Part shown: piece by piece, positions 25,676-34,443 of the stretch
How the letters are laid out: each line of letters begins with the position of its first letter
How positions within the stretch are numbered: position 1 is the first letter of the stretch
Source: Algorimicrobium hallyeonense
GTDB lineage: Bacteria; Bacteroidota; Bacteroidia; Flavobacteriales; Flavobacteriaceae
Assembly (NCBI RefSeq): GCF_042657385.1
Contig: NZ_JBHSLA010000001.1
Coordinates: forward strand, 1,054,001-1,118,000
DNA length: 64,000 nucleotides
Reading direction: 5' to 3'
Notes under the pieces: model-generated
What the model was told of the DNA's origin: nothing
The model's database searches: none
What the model saw: the letters and a program-made list of their open reading frames with translations, nothing else
Position numbers and translations under genes: made by a program

Positions 25676-26008
25676 TTAATTATCGTCAGTTAAGTCGTTA
25701 ACTTTATCTTTTGTTGCATCAGCAGCATTGTCAATTGCCTTTCCAGTTTCATCAACTGCATTGTCAATTGCATCACCAGTGTCTTCTGCTGCTTGGTCAA
25801 TAGCTTTACCAGCTTCTTCCATAGCACCTTCAGTTTCGTCAGCAGCATCTTCCATAGCATCTTCTACATCATCAGCAGCATCTTCCATTGCATCACCAGC
25901 GTTGTCCATTGTTTCTTCTACGCTATCAGCATTTTTCTCATCTCTACAAGATGTGAAAGTTACACCTAAAGCCAATAATAAAGCTGTACTTAATAATAAT
26001 TTTTTCAT
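25676..26008 (-). CDS. Acidic lipoprotein with 11-residue helical repeats
   Basis: A 110-residue protein. The signal peptide of about 20 residues ends in a lipobox-like FTSC (LGVTFTSC), so the mature protein is probably lipid-anchored at its Cys. The rest is six tandem 11-residue units with pattern A-(M/A/V)-(E/D)-(D/E)-x-(A/G)-(D/K)-x-(x)-(D/E)-x, for example AMEDAADDVED and AAEDTGDAIDN, plus a degenerate first unit. This hendecad periodicity is that of late-embryogenesis-abundant-like amphipathic helices. The function is unknown; a protective or membrane-associated role is inferred only from the pattern. Confidence 0.75.
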   Translation of the reverse strand: MKKLLLSTALLLALGVTFTSCRDEKNADSVEETMDNAGDAMEDAADDVEDAMEDAADETEGAMEEAGKAIDQAAEDTGDAIDNAVDETGKAIDNAADATKDKVNDLTDDN

Positions 26009-26119
26009 TAGTTTAAAGTTTTAGTGTTTATTTTAATTGTGCGAATTTAATAACAAATTATGAAATTATGCATTTAATTTTAACATTTTTTAACATCCGT
26101 TAAAAATTCACAGTTTCAC

Positions 26120-27352
26120 CTATATACGTATGTAGTCCAAGATTTGGATTACGGCACCTGTATTTTTTTTTATATAATTAAGATTCTGATTACCAGAATT
26201 TTGTATTTCTGAAGGGTTTTTTGTGAAATGGTCAAGTGTGTTCTTTAATTCAAATTTATCGCAAATGGAAACCATACCGCCTTCTGAAATCATGTGTGAA
26301 GCTTCTGGAAACTTCTCATAATGCTTTCCAATAATAATGGGAATGCCAAAAACAGCCGGTTCCAATGTGTTGTGTAATCCCGTAGACCCCATGGCACCTC
26401 CCACATAAGCTATATCCGCATACTTATAAATCTTGCTTAATAATCCTATGGTGTCAATAATTAAAACGGTGTAATCATCTAATTTTTTATCTGCTTTATC
26501 TGAAAAAAGGACCGCCTTTTTCGTTAAAGCATCTTGCAGGTTCTTAATCTGATTTGCTTTAATATTGTGAGGTGCAATTATGAATTTCGTCTTGGAATCT
26601 GTGTTGTTTATGTAATCAATTAGTAACGCTTCGTCTTCAGGCCACGTACTACCAGCAACTAAGCACAATTGATTGTTTTTAAATTGGTCTATAAAAGGCA
26701 ATTCATTGTTTTGTGATAGTTGACTAAAAACCCGATCAAAGCGGGTGTCACCAGTTACGGTGGTTTCATTATAATTTATAGTTGCTAATAATTTTTGCGT
26801 GTTGAAATCTTGAGCAAAAATATGCTCAAAAGCGAAAAGCGCCTGACGCATAAATCCGCCATAAAATTTAAAAAAGGATTGTTCTTTTCTAAATAATGCA
26901 GAAACAAGAAACGCTTTACTACCGCGTTTTTTTAATGCCAATAGATAATTCGGCCAAATATCATACTTGATAAAAAGGGTTAATTCTGGATTAACTAATT
27001 CAAGAAAGCGCTTCGCATTATGCGTTGTATCCAAAGGTAAATACACAACTACATCAGCAATGTCTGTGTTTTTTCGGATTTCATAACCAGATGGTGAAAA
27101 GAAAGTTAATACAATTTTATGGCTTGGATAAAGCGTTCGTAATTCCTTGAAAACGGGTAGGCCTTGTTCGTATTCACCTAAAGAAGCACAGTGATACCAA
27201 AGGGTCTTGTCAGAATTATTTAGAGCCTTTTCTAAAATTGAAAAGCTGTTGGATCGGCCAGAAACGCCTAGCTTTATTTTGTTGTTGAATAACGCTACAA
27301 GTGGTAAAACCAATTGCGCTAAAAACATTCCAATGTTATAAATAATTCTCAA
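26120..27352 (-). CDS. waaA: 3-deoxy-D-manno-octulosonic acid transferase
   Basis: A GT-B fold glycosyltransferase that adds Kdo from CMP-Kdo to lipid A precursors at the cytoplasmic face of the inner membrane. The 410 residues have an N-terminal membrane anchor, the conserved WYHCASLGEYEQGLPV segment, VLTFFSPSGYE, and VAGSTWPEDEALL. The donor-site block AYVGGAMGSTGLHNTLEPAVFGIPIIIG lies near the C-terminus. The start is a TTG giving MRIIYNIGMFL, the normal length for the family. Confidence 0.93.
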   Translation of the reverse strand: MRIIYNIGMFLAQLVLPLVALFNNKIKLGVSGRSNSFSILEKALNNSDKTLWYHCASLGEYEQGLPVFKELRTLYPSHKIVLTFFSPSGYEIRKNTDIADVVVYLPLDTTHNAKRFLELVNPELTLFIKYDIWPNYLLALKKRGSKAFLVSALFRKEQSFFKFYGGFMRQALFAFEHIFAQDFNTQKLLATINYNETTVTGDTRFDRVFSQLSQNNELPFIDQFKNNQLCLVAGSTWPEDEALLIDYINNTDSKTKFIIAPHNIKANQIKNLQDALTKKAVLFSDKADKKLDDYTVLIIDTIGLLSKIYKYADIAYVGGAMGSTGLHNTLEPAVFGIPIIIGKHYEKFPEASHMISEGGMVSICDKFELKNTLDHFTKNPSEIQNSGNQNLNYIKKNTGAVIQILDYIRI

Positions 27353-27434
27353 TTGCTATTCTTTGATGCTAAAATACATTTCTTTGAAATAATTTCATTG
27401 GTTCGCGTTAATGAATTTCGTAATTTCGTAGCAT

Positions 27435-28592
27435 ATGAGAAAAATTCAAATGGTTGACCTTAAAGGTCAATATAAAGCGATAAAGGATGTTGTGAATCCT
27501 GATATTCAGGAAATAATTGATAATGCATCATTCATTAATGGGCCTAAAGTTCATGAGTTTCAAAAAAACCTTGAAACCTATTTAAATGTAAAACATGTTA
27601 TTCCATGTGCTAATGGTACGGATGCCTTGCAAATAGCCATGATGGGCTTGGGGCTAAAGCCTGGTGACGAGGTTATTACAGCCGATTTCACTTTTGCAGC
27701 AACTGTTGAGGTCATTGCGCTTTTACAATTAACACCTGTTTTAGTGGATGTGAATCCGGACGATTTTAACATTAATATTGAAGCAATAAAAAATGCTATT
27801 ACGCCAAAAACGAAAGCTATTGTGCCTGTTCATTTATTTGGGCAATGTGCGGATATGGAGGCTATAATGGCTTTAGCGGAAGCTCATAATTTATTTGTCA
27901 TTGAAGATAATGCACAAGCAATTGGTGCGGATTACACATATAGTAATGGTAAAAAAGCGAAAGCGGGAACCATAGGCCATGTAGCATCTACATCATTTTT
28001 TCCATCTAAAAATTTAGGTTGTTATGGCGATGGTGGTGCTATTTTTACAAATGATGATGCTTTAGCACATACCATTCGTGGAATTGTAAATCATGGGATG
28101 TACGAACGGTATCATCATGATGTGGTTGGTGTAAACTCCCGATTGGACTCTATTCAAGCAGCTGTATTAAATGCCAAATTACCACATTTGGATGCTTATA
28201 ATAAAGCGAGACAAACGGCAGCTATGAAATATGATGCCGCTTTTAAAAATCACGCTAATATTGAAATCCCTTTTAGAAAAAGCGTTGATTGTGAAGGCCG
28301 TTGTTCAACTTGTGATTGTCATGTATTTCATCAATACACATTAAAAACCAAAAATGTTGATCGTGATGGCTTGGTGAAATTTTTAAATTCTCACGATATT
28401 CCTTGTGGCGTTTATTATCCAATTCCGCTTCATAAACAAAAAGCTTATGAAGACGATCGTTATAATGAAGCCGATTTTCCGGTAACTAACCAATTAATAA
28501 AAAGTGTTATTTCATTACCAATGCATACGGAATTAGATGATGAGCAAATCGACTTTATTACGTCAAAAGTTTTAGAATACATTAATGGATAA
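27435..28592 (+). CDS. DegT/DnrJ/EryC1/StrS-family sugar aminotransferase
   Basis: A 385-residue PLP enzyme that transaminates nucleotide-linked keto-sugars. The PLP lysine is Lys192 in STSFFPSKNLGCYGDGG and the cofactor Asp is in EDNAQAIGA. An unusual cysteine cluster, Cys286, Cys290, Cys293 and Cys295 (CEGRCSTCDC), lies just before HVFHQYTLK, a spacing compatible with metal binding. It overlaps galE by 8 bases, so the pair is an operon for an O-antigen or capsule amino sugar. Confidence 0.88.
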   Translation: MRKIQMVDLKGQYKAIKDVVNPDIQEIIDNASFINGPKVHEFQKNLETYLNVKHVIPCANGTDALQIAMMGLGLKPGDEVITADFTFAATVEVIALLQLTPVLVDVNPDDFNINIEAIKNAITPKTKAIVPVHLFGQCADMEAIMALAEAHNLFVIEDNAQAIGADYTYSNGKKAKAGTIGHVASTSFFPSKNLGCYGDGGAIFTNDDALAHTIRGIVNHGMYERYHHDVVGVNSRLDSIQAAVLNAKLPHLDAYNKARQTAAMKYDAAFKNHANIEIPFRKSVDCEGRCSTCDCHVFHQYTLKTKNVDRDGLVKFLNSHDIPCGVYYPIPLHKQKAYEDDRYNEADFPVTNQLIKSVISLPMHTELDDEQIDFITSKVLEYING

Positions 28593-29607
28593 AGTATTAG
28601 TTACAGGCGGTTTAGGTTTTATTGGCTCTCACACTGTTATCGAATTGCAGAACGAAGGTTTTGAAGTGGTAATAATAGATAATCTATCCAATTCATCCAT
28701 AGATGTTTTAGAAGGTATTACGGCTATTTCTGGAAAGTCACCGCTTTTTGAACAACTGGATTTAAAGGATAAATCAGCTGTTCAAAATTTCTTTTCTAAG
28801 CATAAAGATATTAAAGGAGTTATTCATTTTGCTGCCAGTAAAGCGGTTGGTGAAAGCGTACAAGAACCGCTCCTCTACTATGAAAATAACCTAAATACAC
28901 TTATATATATATTGCAGGAATTGACGGCTAAAAAGGCGTCTAACTTCATATTTAGTTCGTCATGTACGGTTTATGGTCAAGCAGATAATATGCCTATTAC
29001 AGAAGATGCGGCTATAAAACCGGCAGAATCACCTTACGGAAATACCAAACAAATAGGTGAAGAAATTATAAAAGACACTTGTAAAGTTAAATCGAATTTT
29101 AATGCGATTGCTTTGCGTTATTTTAATCCTATTGGCGCACATCCAACTGCAGAAATAGGGGAGTTGCCTATAGGCGTTCCACAAAATTTGGTGCCATTTA
29201 TCACTCAAACAGGAGCCGGTTTACGTGATGCTTTATCCGTGTTTGGAGATGATTATCCAACACCAGATGGTACCTGTATTCGAGACTATATCCATGTTGT
29301 AGATTTAGCAAAAGCCCATGTTGTTGCGTTAAAACGTTTGTTGAATAAGAAGAATACTTCAAATTATGAAACCTTTAATATTGGAACAGGCGTAGGAAGT
29401 TCTGTATTAGAGGTTATCCATTCTTTTGAACGTGTTTCCAATAAAAGCTTAAATTACAAAATTGCTGATAGACGGGAAGGCGATGTTATTTCGGCTTATG
29501 CAGATACGACAAAAGCTAATGAAGAATTAGGTTGGAAAGCAGCATCAAGTTTAGATGAAGCTATGTTGTCTGCATGGAAATGGGAACAGAAAATTAGAGG
29601 CTTGTAA
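28585..29607 (+). CDS. galE: UDP-glucose 4-epimerase
   Basis: A 340-residue short-chain dehydrogenase fold protein. The NAD motif GGLGFIGSH lies at residues 8-16, the catalytic Ser cluster in FSSSCTVYG at 124-126, and the Tyr151-x3-Lys155 pair in SPYGNTK. It interconverts UDP-glucose and UDP-galactose. It is translationally coupled to the DegT-type aminotransferase through an 8-base overlap, which suits sugar-nucleotide supply for surface polysaccharide. Confidence 0.92.
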   Translation: MDKVLVTGGLGFIGSHTVIELQNEGFEVVIIDNLSNSSIDVLEGITAISGKSPLFEQLDLKDKSAVQNFFSKHKDIKGVIHFAASKAVGESVQEPLLYYENNLNTLIYILQELTAKKASNFIFSSSCTVYGQADNMPITEDAAIKPAESPYGNTKQIGEEIIKDTCKVKSNFNAIALRYFNPIGAHPTAEIGELPIGVPQNLVPFITQTGAGLRDALSVFGDDYPTPDGTCIRDYIHVVDLAKAHVVALKRLLNKKNTSNYETFNIGTGVGSSVLEVIHSFERVSNKSLNYKIADRREGDVISAYADTTKANEELGWKAASSLDEAMLSAWKWEQKIRGL

Positions 29608-29712
29608 GTTATTTCTCTCATTTTAGCATTTACTATCTCATAATTATACGTAAGTTTCATTGTGGATATGATAATGAAATAGCGTTTGAATTATTGTATC
29701 AATATTATTGTA

Positions 29713-29744
29713 TTGATTAACAGTGTATTAATGATGTATTTTTG
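29713..29744 (+). promoter_or_regulatory. Promoter of the small conserved gene
   Basis: TTG at 29713-29715, a 21-base gap, then TATTTTTG at 29737-29744, a full -7 match about 50 bases before the ATG at 29794. Confidence 0.6.
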
Positions 29745-29793
29745 CGTATTCCTTTAAAATGTCGTTTCTTTGTATCAAATGATACGAGATAAT

Positions 29794-29985
29794 ATGAAAT
29801 TGATTACAGTAAAACGTGAGACGAAAGTCGAAAAAAGATTCACACCAAAAATGGGTGAATTACTTACCAGAGTAACTTACATTAAGAAACAATTTTTGAG
29901 CATTCCTGTCAAAACGGTTCACAAATATCGTGAAACCTATTATGGCAAAATTAAAGATTGTGAAGCTTGCGAATTGGCAAGATAA
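29794..29985 (+). CDS. Small basic protein, conserved in flavobacteria
   Basis: I chose the ATG giving MKLITVKRETKVEK (63 residues); the frame is open to a TTG at 29770, and an ATG at 29779 is possible. The product is very basic, with a KVEKRFTPKMGELLTRVTYI segment and a C-terminal YYGKIKDCEACEL with a CxxC pair. It resembles small hypothetical proteins I have seen in Flavobacteriaceae, but no function is known to me. It has its own promoter and a bidirectional terminator. Confidence 0.6.
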   Translation: MKLITVKRETKVEKRFTPKMGELLTRVTYIKKQFLSIPVKTVHKYRETYYGKIKDCEACELAR

Positions 29986-30011
29986 ACGTGTAATACTCTA
30001 ATTTATTAAAC

Positions 30012-30059
30012 AAAAAGCGTGTCGAAAACATATGTATATATGATTTTGACACGCTTTTT
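30012..30059. terminator. Bidirectional terminator between the small gene and lspA
   Basis: The 12-bp arms AAAAAGCGTGTC and GACACGCTTTTT enclose a 24-base AT-rich loop between convergent genes. Confidence 0.85.
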
Positions 30060-30071
30060 CTATGGCTTAAT

Positions 30072-30572
30072 TTAAGCCGTTTCCTTAACGTTCTTTTTGG
30101 ATTTAAAACTAGCAACTAGTAACAGTCCCATTCCAAACATCACAGACATATCTGCTACATTAAATATACCAGTTCTAAAAACGCCGCCTAAATCTATGTG
30201 AAAGAAATCGGTTACTGATCCGTAAACAATTCTATCATATACATTAGCAATTCCACCACCTACGATACAGCAAAATCCAATTAAAGACCATTTATCCAAT
30301 TCTTTATTTTTAAGAATGTAATAAACCACATAGCCTAAAACTACGGTTGGTAAAATTAATAGGAAAATGAGTCGCAAGGTTGGATTGAAGTCGCTTCCCA
30401 TGCCTAAAAATGCCCCTGAATTTTCAACATTATGTAAGGTAAAAAAATCGCCAATGATAGGTGTTTGACTACCTGGAACAACATCGGCTCTAACAATAAT
30501 TTTGGTTATCTGATCAATAGCAATATTGAATACAATTAATAGAATAATCCAAGTTGTACGTGATAGTTTCAT
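30072..30572 (-). CDS. lspA: Lipoprotein signal peptidase (signal peptidase II)
   Basis: A 166-residue inner-membrane aspartyl peptidase with four helices that removes signal peptides from prolipoproteins. Seen are IDQITKIIV near the N-terminus, the GGGIANVYDRIVYG motif with the first catalytic Asp, and VTDFFHID with the second region. Its ATG overlaps the fabD stop (TAATG), so it is translationally coupled to fabD. The C-terminus is Lys-rich. Confidence 0.92.
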   Translation of the reverse strand: MKLSRTTWIILLIVFNIAIDQITKIIVRADVVPGSQTPIIGDFFTLHNVENSGAFLGMGSDFNPTLRLIFLLILPTVVLGYVVYYILKNKELDKWSLIGFCCIVGGGIANVYDRIVYGSVTDFFHIDLGGVFRTGIFNVADMSVMFGMGLLLVASFKSKKNVKETA

Positions 30573-31465
30573 TAGGCTTCCGTTTCAAAAGTTGCAGAGG
30601 CCGTTTGAGAATCTCTATTGATTTTCTTCACCAAGCCTTGTAGGACATTTCCTGGTCCAACTTCCGTAAATAGAGCGGCGCCATCCGTTATCATCTGCTG
30701 AACAGACTGCGTCCACTTTACAGGAGCTGTTAATTGTGAAATTAAATTGGCTTTAATAATCGCTTCATCCATAACGGCACTTGCTGTTACGTTTTGATAT
30801 ATTGGGCATCGTGGTTTGCCAAAAGTGGTAGCTTCAATAGCAGCTGCTAACTCCTCACGGGCAGGTTCCATTAAAGGCGAATGAAAAGCACCACCAACCG
30901 GTAGCACTAAAGCACGACGGGCGCCTGCTGTTTTCAATGATTCACAAGCTCTATTTACGGCCTCAATTTCTCCAGAGATCACTAATTGTCCAGGGCAGTT
31001 ATAGTTGGCAGCAACTACAATTCCTTCGGTTTCGGCACATATTTTTTCAACAATAGCATCTTCTAAACCTAAAACGGCAGCCATTGTACTTGGTTGGATT
31101 TCGCAGGCTTTCTGCATGGCTAATGCACGAGCAGAAACTAGTTTTACACCATCTTCAAAAGACATGGTTCCATTGGCAACTAATGCGGAAAATTCTCCTA
31201 ATGAATGTCCAGCAACCATATCAGGCTTGAAACTGTTTCCTAAAACTTTAGCTAAAATAACCGAATGTAAAAAAATGGCTGGTTGTGTAACCTTGGTTTG
31301 TTTTAAATCTTCAGCAGATCCTTCAAACATGGTATCTGTAATATTAAAGCCTAAAATATCATTTGCGGTTTCAAATAATTCTTGTCCTAAAGGTGATTTT
31401 TCGTAAAGGTCTAATCCCATTCCTGAAAATTGGGCACCTTGTCCTGGAAATATATATGCATTCAT
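30572..31465 (-). CDS. fabD: Malonyl-CoA:ACP transacylase
   Basis: A 297-residue acyltransferase that loads malonate on ACP for fatty acid synthesis. The opening MNAYIFPGQGAQ and nucleophile Ser88 in GHSLGE are canonical, with His in GGAFHSPLM. I start at the ATG at 31465; the frame runs upstream to a TTG with three more codons, but the family begins at this Met. It overlaps lspA by one base. Confidence 0.94.
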   Translation of the reverse strand: MNAYIFPGQGAQFSGMGLDLYEKSPLGQELFETANDILGFNITDTMFEGSAEDLKQTKVTQPAIFLHSVILAKVLGNSFKPDMVAGHSLGEFSALVANGTMSFEDGVKLVSARALAMQKACEIQPSTMAAVLGLEDAIVEKICAETEGIVVAANYNCPGQLVISGEIEAVNRACESLKTAGARRALVLPVGGAFHSPLMEPAREELAAAIEATTFGKPRCPIYQNVTASAVMDEAIIKANLISQLTAPVKWTQSVQQMITDGAALFTEVGPGNVLQGLVKKINRDSQTASATFETEA

Positions 31466-31578
31466 GTGTATCAAATTTTGATTGCTGCAAAAATAGGAAA
31501 TTTTAAATTAGTTTACCGTTGCCCTTAAATGATAAAATTAGTCTTAAGTTCAACGCTAAAGAAAACAATTTACTAGCT

Positions 31579-33129
31579 TTAAGAGCAAGCTGCTTCGGCA
31601 CAACGCTCACCATCCATGGCAGCAGAAACAATGCCTCCTGCATACCCACCACCTTCACCGCAAGGATACAAGCCTTTAATTTGTGTGTGTTCTAATTTTT
31701 CGTTTCTAGGAATGCTAATAGGTGAGGAAGTACGGGATTCCACACCAACTATATTTGCTTCTTCGGTATAATACCCATGCATTTTTTCGCCAAAAGCTTT
31801 AAAGCCTTGGCGTAAACGACTCCCAATTAATTTTGGTAATAAGGAATGTAAAGGCGCCGAATTTAAACCAGGTTGATAGGATGTTGGGTTTAATGTAGGT
31901 GATAGTTTACCATTAACAAAGTCTGTTAAACGTTGGGCAGGAGCTGTTTGAGTTCTGCCGCCAGCCGTAAAGGCTAAACGCTCTAAATCCTTCTGGTATT
32001 CTAAACCTTTCAACACGCCAAAATGCTCATATTTATACAGGTCTTTGTGGACATCAATTTCAACCACAATCCCAGAATTAGCAAATAAATTATTGCGTTT
32101 AGAAGGCGACATGCCATTAACAACCACTTCGCCATTAGCTGTAGCTGCAGGCACAATAAAACCACCGGGACACATACAGAATGAATATACACCACGATTG
32201 TTAACTTGTTGCACTAAACTATAGGAAGCTGCTGGTAATAAATCGCTGCGTTTACCGCTACAATGATATTGAATACTGTCAATAATTTCTTGCGGATGCT
32301 CGGCGCGAACACCCATAGCAAAAGATTTTGCTTCGAGTGCAATTTCTTTTTTATGCAGCAAATAATAAATATCTCTAGCAGAATGACCCGTTGCTAAAAT
32401 AACGCGATTGGCTTCCATCTCGTTGCCATTTTGTAATTGAATGGCTTGGATGGTATTGTTTTTTATTATGAAATCGGTAACACGTGTTTCAAAATGAATT
32501 TCGCCACCGTATTTTAAAATGGTTTCACGAACATTTTGGACCACTTTCGGCAACTTATTGGTGCCAATATGTGGATGGGCATCGACTAAAATCTGATCTG
32601 TAGCACCATGATAGACGAGGTTTTCAAAAATACGTCTTACATCACCACGTTTTAAGCTTCGGGTGTATAATTTTCCATCACTATAGGTTCCTGCGCCACC
32701 TTCACCAAAGCAATAGTTGGAATCTTCGTTTACAAAATGATCTTGATTGATGGCTTTTAAATCCCGGCGTCTGTCTTTTACATTTTTCCCACGTTCCAAA
32801 ACAATAGGTTTAAAACCGAGTTCAATACAGCGTAATGCAGCATACATGCCTGCAGGTCCAAAACCAATAATGTGAACGGGTTTTGCTTTGGAAACATCTT
32901 TATAGTCAAAGGTGTATTCTGATGTTTCTGGAACAGGTTCGTTAATATAAACGGCGACTTTATAATTGAAAATTATTTTAGGTTTTCGCGCATCAATAGA
33001 CTTTCGAAGCACTTTTACGCCTGAAATTTTTTCGCGACTTATTTCAAGAAATTGAGACGCCTTTATTAGTAAAATATCAGCGCGTTCTTCTTCTATTAAA
33101 CTAATGCGCAATTGAATGTCTTTAACCAT
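31579..33129 (-). CDS. NAD(P)/FAD-dependent dehydrogenase (COG2509 type)
   Basis: A 516-residue flavoprotein. The FAD-binding GFGPAGMYAA motif is at about residue 93, after an N-terminal domain of roughly 80 residues; later come GEGGAGTYSDGKLYT and the C-terminal GLYPCGEGGGYAGGIVSAAMDG motif. This group of uncharacterised FAD dehydrogenases is widespread in bacteria and has been proposed to act in sulfur or tRNA-linked redox reactions, without proof. It is upstream of fabD on the same strand, with a gap of 113 bases. Confidence 0.85.
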   Translation of the reverse strand: MVKDIQLRISLIEEERADILLIKASQFLEISREKISGVKVLRKSIDARKPKIIFNYKVAVYINEPVPETSEYTFDYKDVSKAKPVHIIGFGPAGMYAALRCIELGFKPIVLERGKNVKDRRRDLKAINQDHFVNEDSNYCFGEGGAGTYSDGKLYTRSLKRGDVRRIFENLVYHGATDQILVDAHPHIGTNKLPKVVQNVRETILKYGGEIHFETRVTDFIIKNNTIQAIQLQNGNEMEANRVILATGHSARDIYYLLHKKEIALEAKSFAMGVRAEHPQEIIDSIQYHCSGKRSDLLPAASYSLVQQVNNRGVYSFCMCPGGFIVPAATANGEVVVNGMSPSKRNNLFANSGIVVEIDVHKDLYKYEHFGVLKGLEYQKDLERLAFTAGGRTQTAPAQRLTDFVNGKLSPTLNPTSYQPGLNSAPLHSLLPKLIGSRLRQGFKAFGEKMHGYYTEEANIVGVESRTSSPISIPRNEKLEHTQIKGLYPCGEGGGYAGGIVSAAMDGERCAEAACS

Positions 33130-33158
33130 ACTGCGAAATTAGAGAAAAAATGGGAATA

Positions 33159-34434
33159 TTACGCGTCTTTTTCTTCGCTCATTTGAGATCCAATAAACGG
33201 AATGGGTGGTGCTAAAAAATAACCTGTTAAACTCGCAAATAGAATCGGGATAAAATACGTAAACCCTGTTAAGGTTGATAGTAAAATTGTCGTACTCATG
33301 GGGGTCCTAGTTACGCAAGCATTTATAGCAGCCATACAACTAACAATTGTTAAGGACAGACTGATAGATGGTAAAAATTGATGAAGTATTAAACCTAAAG
33401 TAGCGCCTGTAAAAAACAAGGGAATTATAAAGCCACCTCGCCAACCAGATGTAACGGTTATGGCAATGGCAATTATTTTAAAGCATAGAATGAGGACGAG
33501 CATTTTTAAAGAAAAGTCGCTTAAAATAAGGGTGTTAATTTCATGATGACCAAAATAGCGGGTGATTGGTAGGTAGTAAACAATACAACCCAATAAAACA
33601 CCTCCAATAAGGGTTTTGATATAAATGGGCACCATTAATTTAGCAAATATTTTTTTAAGAATTTTGTGCAAACTATAAAGAGCCAACCAATGGCTGTTGC
33701 TATAATTGCGAATAAAATAGCATAAGCAAAATCAAATTTACTTAACATTTCATAAGCTGGTAAATCCCAAGTTGGGCCAATGCCTAAATGATAATTAAAG
33801 CAAATATCATATAACTAAAACTGCTAGCTACAAAGGCAGGGATAATGGCTTTGTAATATTCGACTGCATGTTCATGATGCAAAATTTCAAGTGAAAATAA
33901 ACTACCACCTAAAGGTGCTCCGAATAAGGCTGTAAATCCGGAAGCCATACCAGCAATACTCATGGAACGTAGGTCTTCACCTTTTAATCTAAAGACTTTT
34001 CCAAGCCAAGTGCCAGTTGATCCTGTAACTTGAACCAATGGCGCTTCGGGACCCAAACTACCTCCTGACGCAATACATAATAAGGAAGAAAGAATCATGG
34101 ATGGATTATTCTTCGGGTCGAGTTTTCCTTTATTAAAACGAATGTTGTTTACAATTAAATGAATTTCCCCTGGATCGCCAATAAAGTGAATAACAAAACC
34201 TGCTAAAAGCCCACAGATAGCCATGGTTGGAATAACCAACCAACCATCAAAAAACGCTAATTGATGGGTGAAAAACTCTAAAACAATCCAATAAACACTA
34301 GCAATTAGTCCGCCTATTAAACCCAATAAGGCCCAAAGAATAAATTTTCTGCTAAATACAAAAGGGTTAAATTGAATGGGTTGATCTAGTATATTAAGAT
34401 ACGTTATGAATTTGCGTTTCTTTTTAAGCTTCAC
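33159..34434 (-). pseudogene. ClC-family chloride channel broken by two 1-base deletions
   Basis: Three frames together encode a complete ClC protein of about 425 residues. Frame one (34434-33784) gives the N-terminal half with the filter motif GSLGPEAP and ends ALIII-stop. The middle frame continues with NYHLGIGPTWDLPAYEM to KFLKK, and the third frame (ending at 33159) gives the second half, including VTSGWRGGFIIPLFFTGA. Adding one base at the AAA run at 33797-33799 and one at the T7 run at 33650-33656 would restore a single ORF. Both shifts fall in homopolymers, so this is either a recent pseudogene or a sequencing error. Confidence 0.85.
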
Positions 34435-34443
34435 AACAGGATT

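Noticed and set aside
25728..26024. Serine/alanine-rich ORF antisense to the lipoprotein
   Set aside because: It is the mirror of a repetitive coding region; the minus-strand frame has a signal peptide and lipobox.
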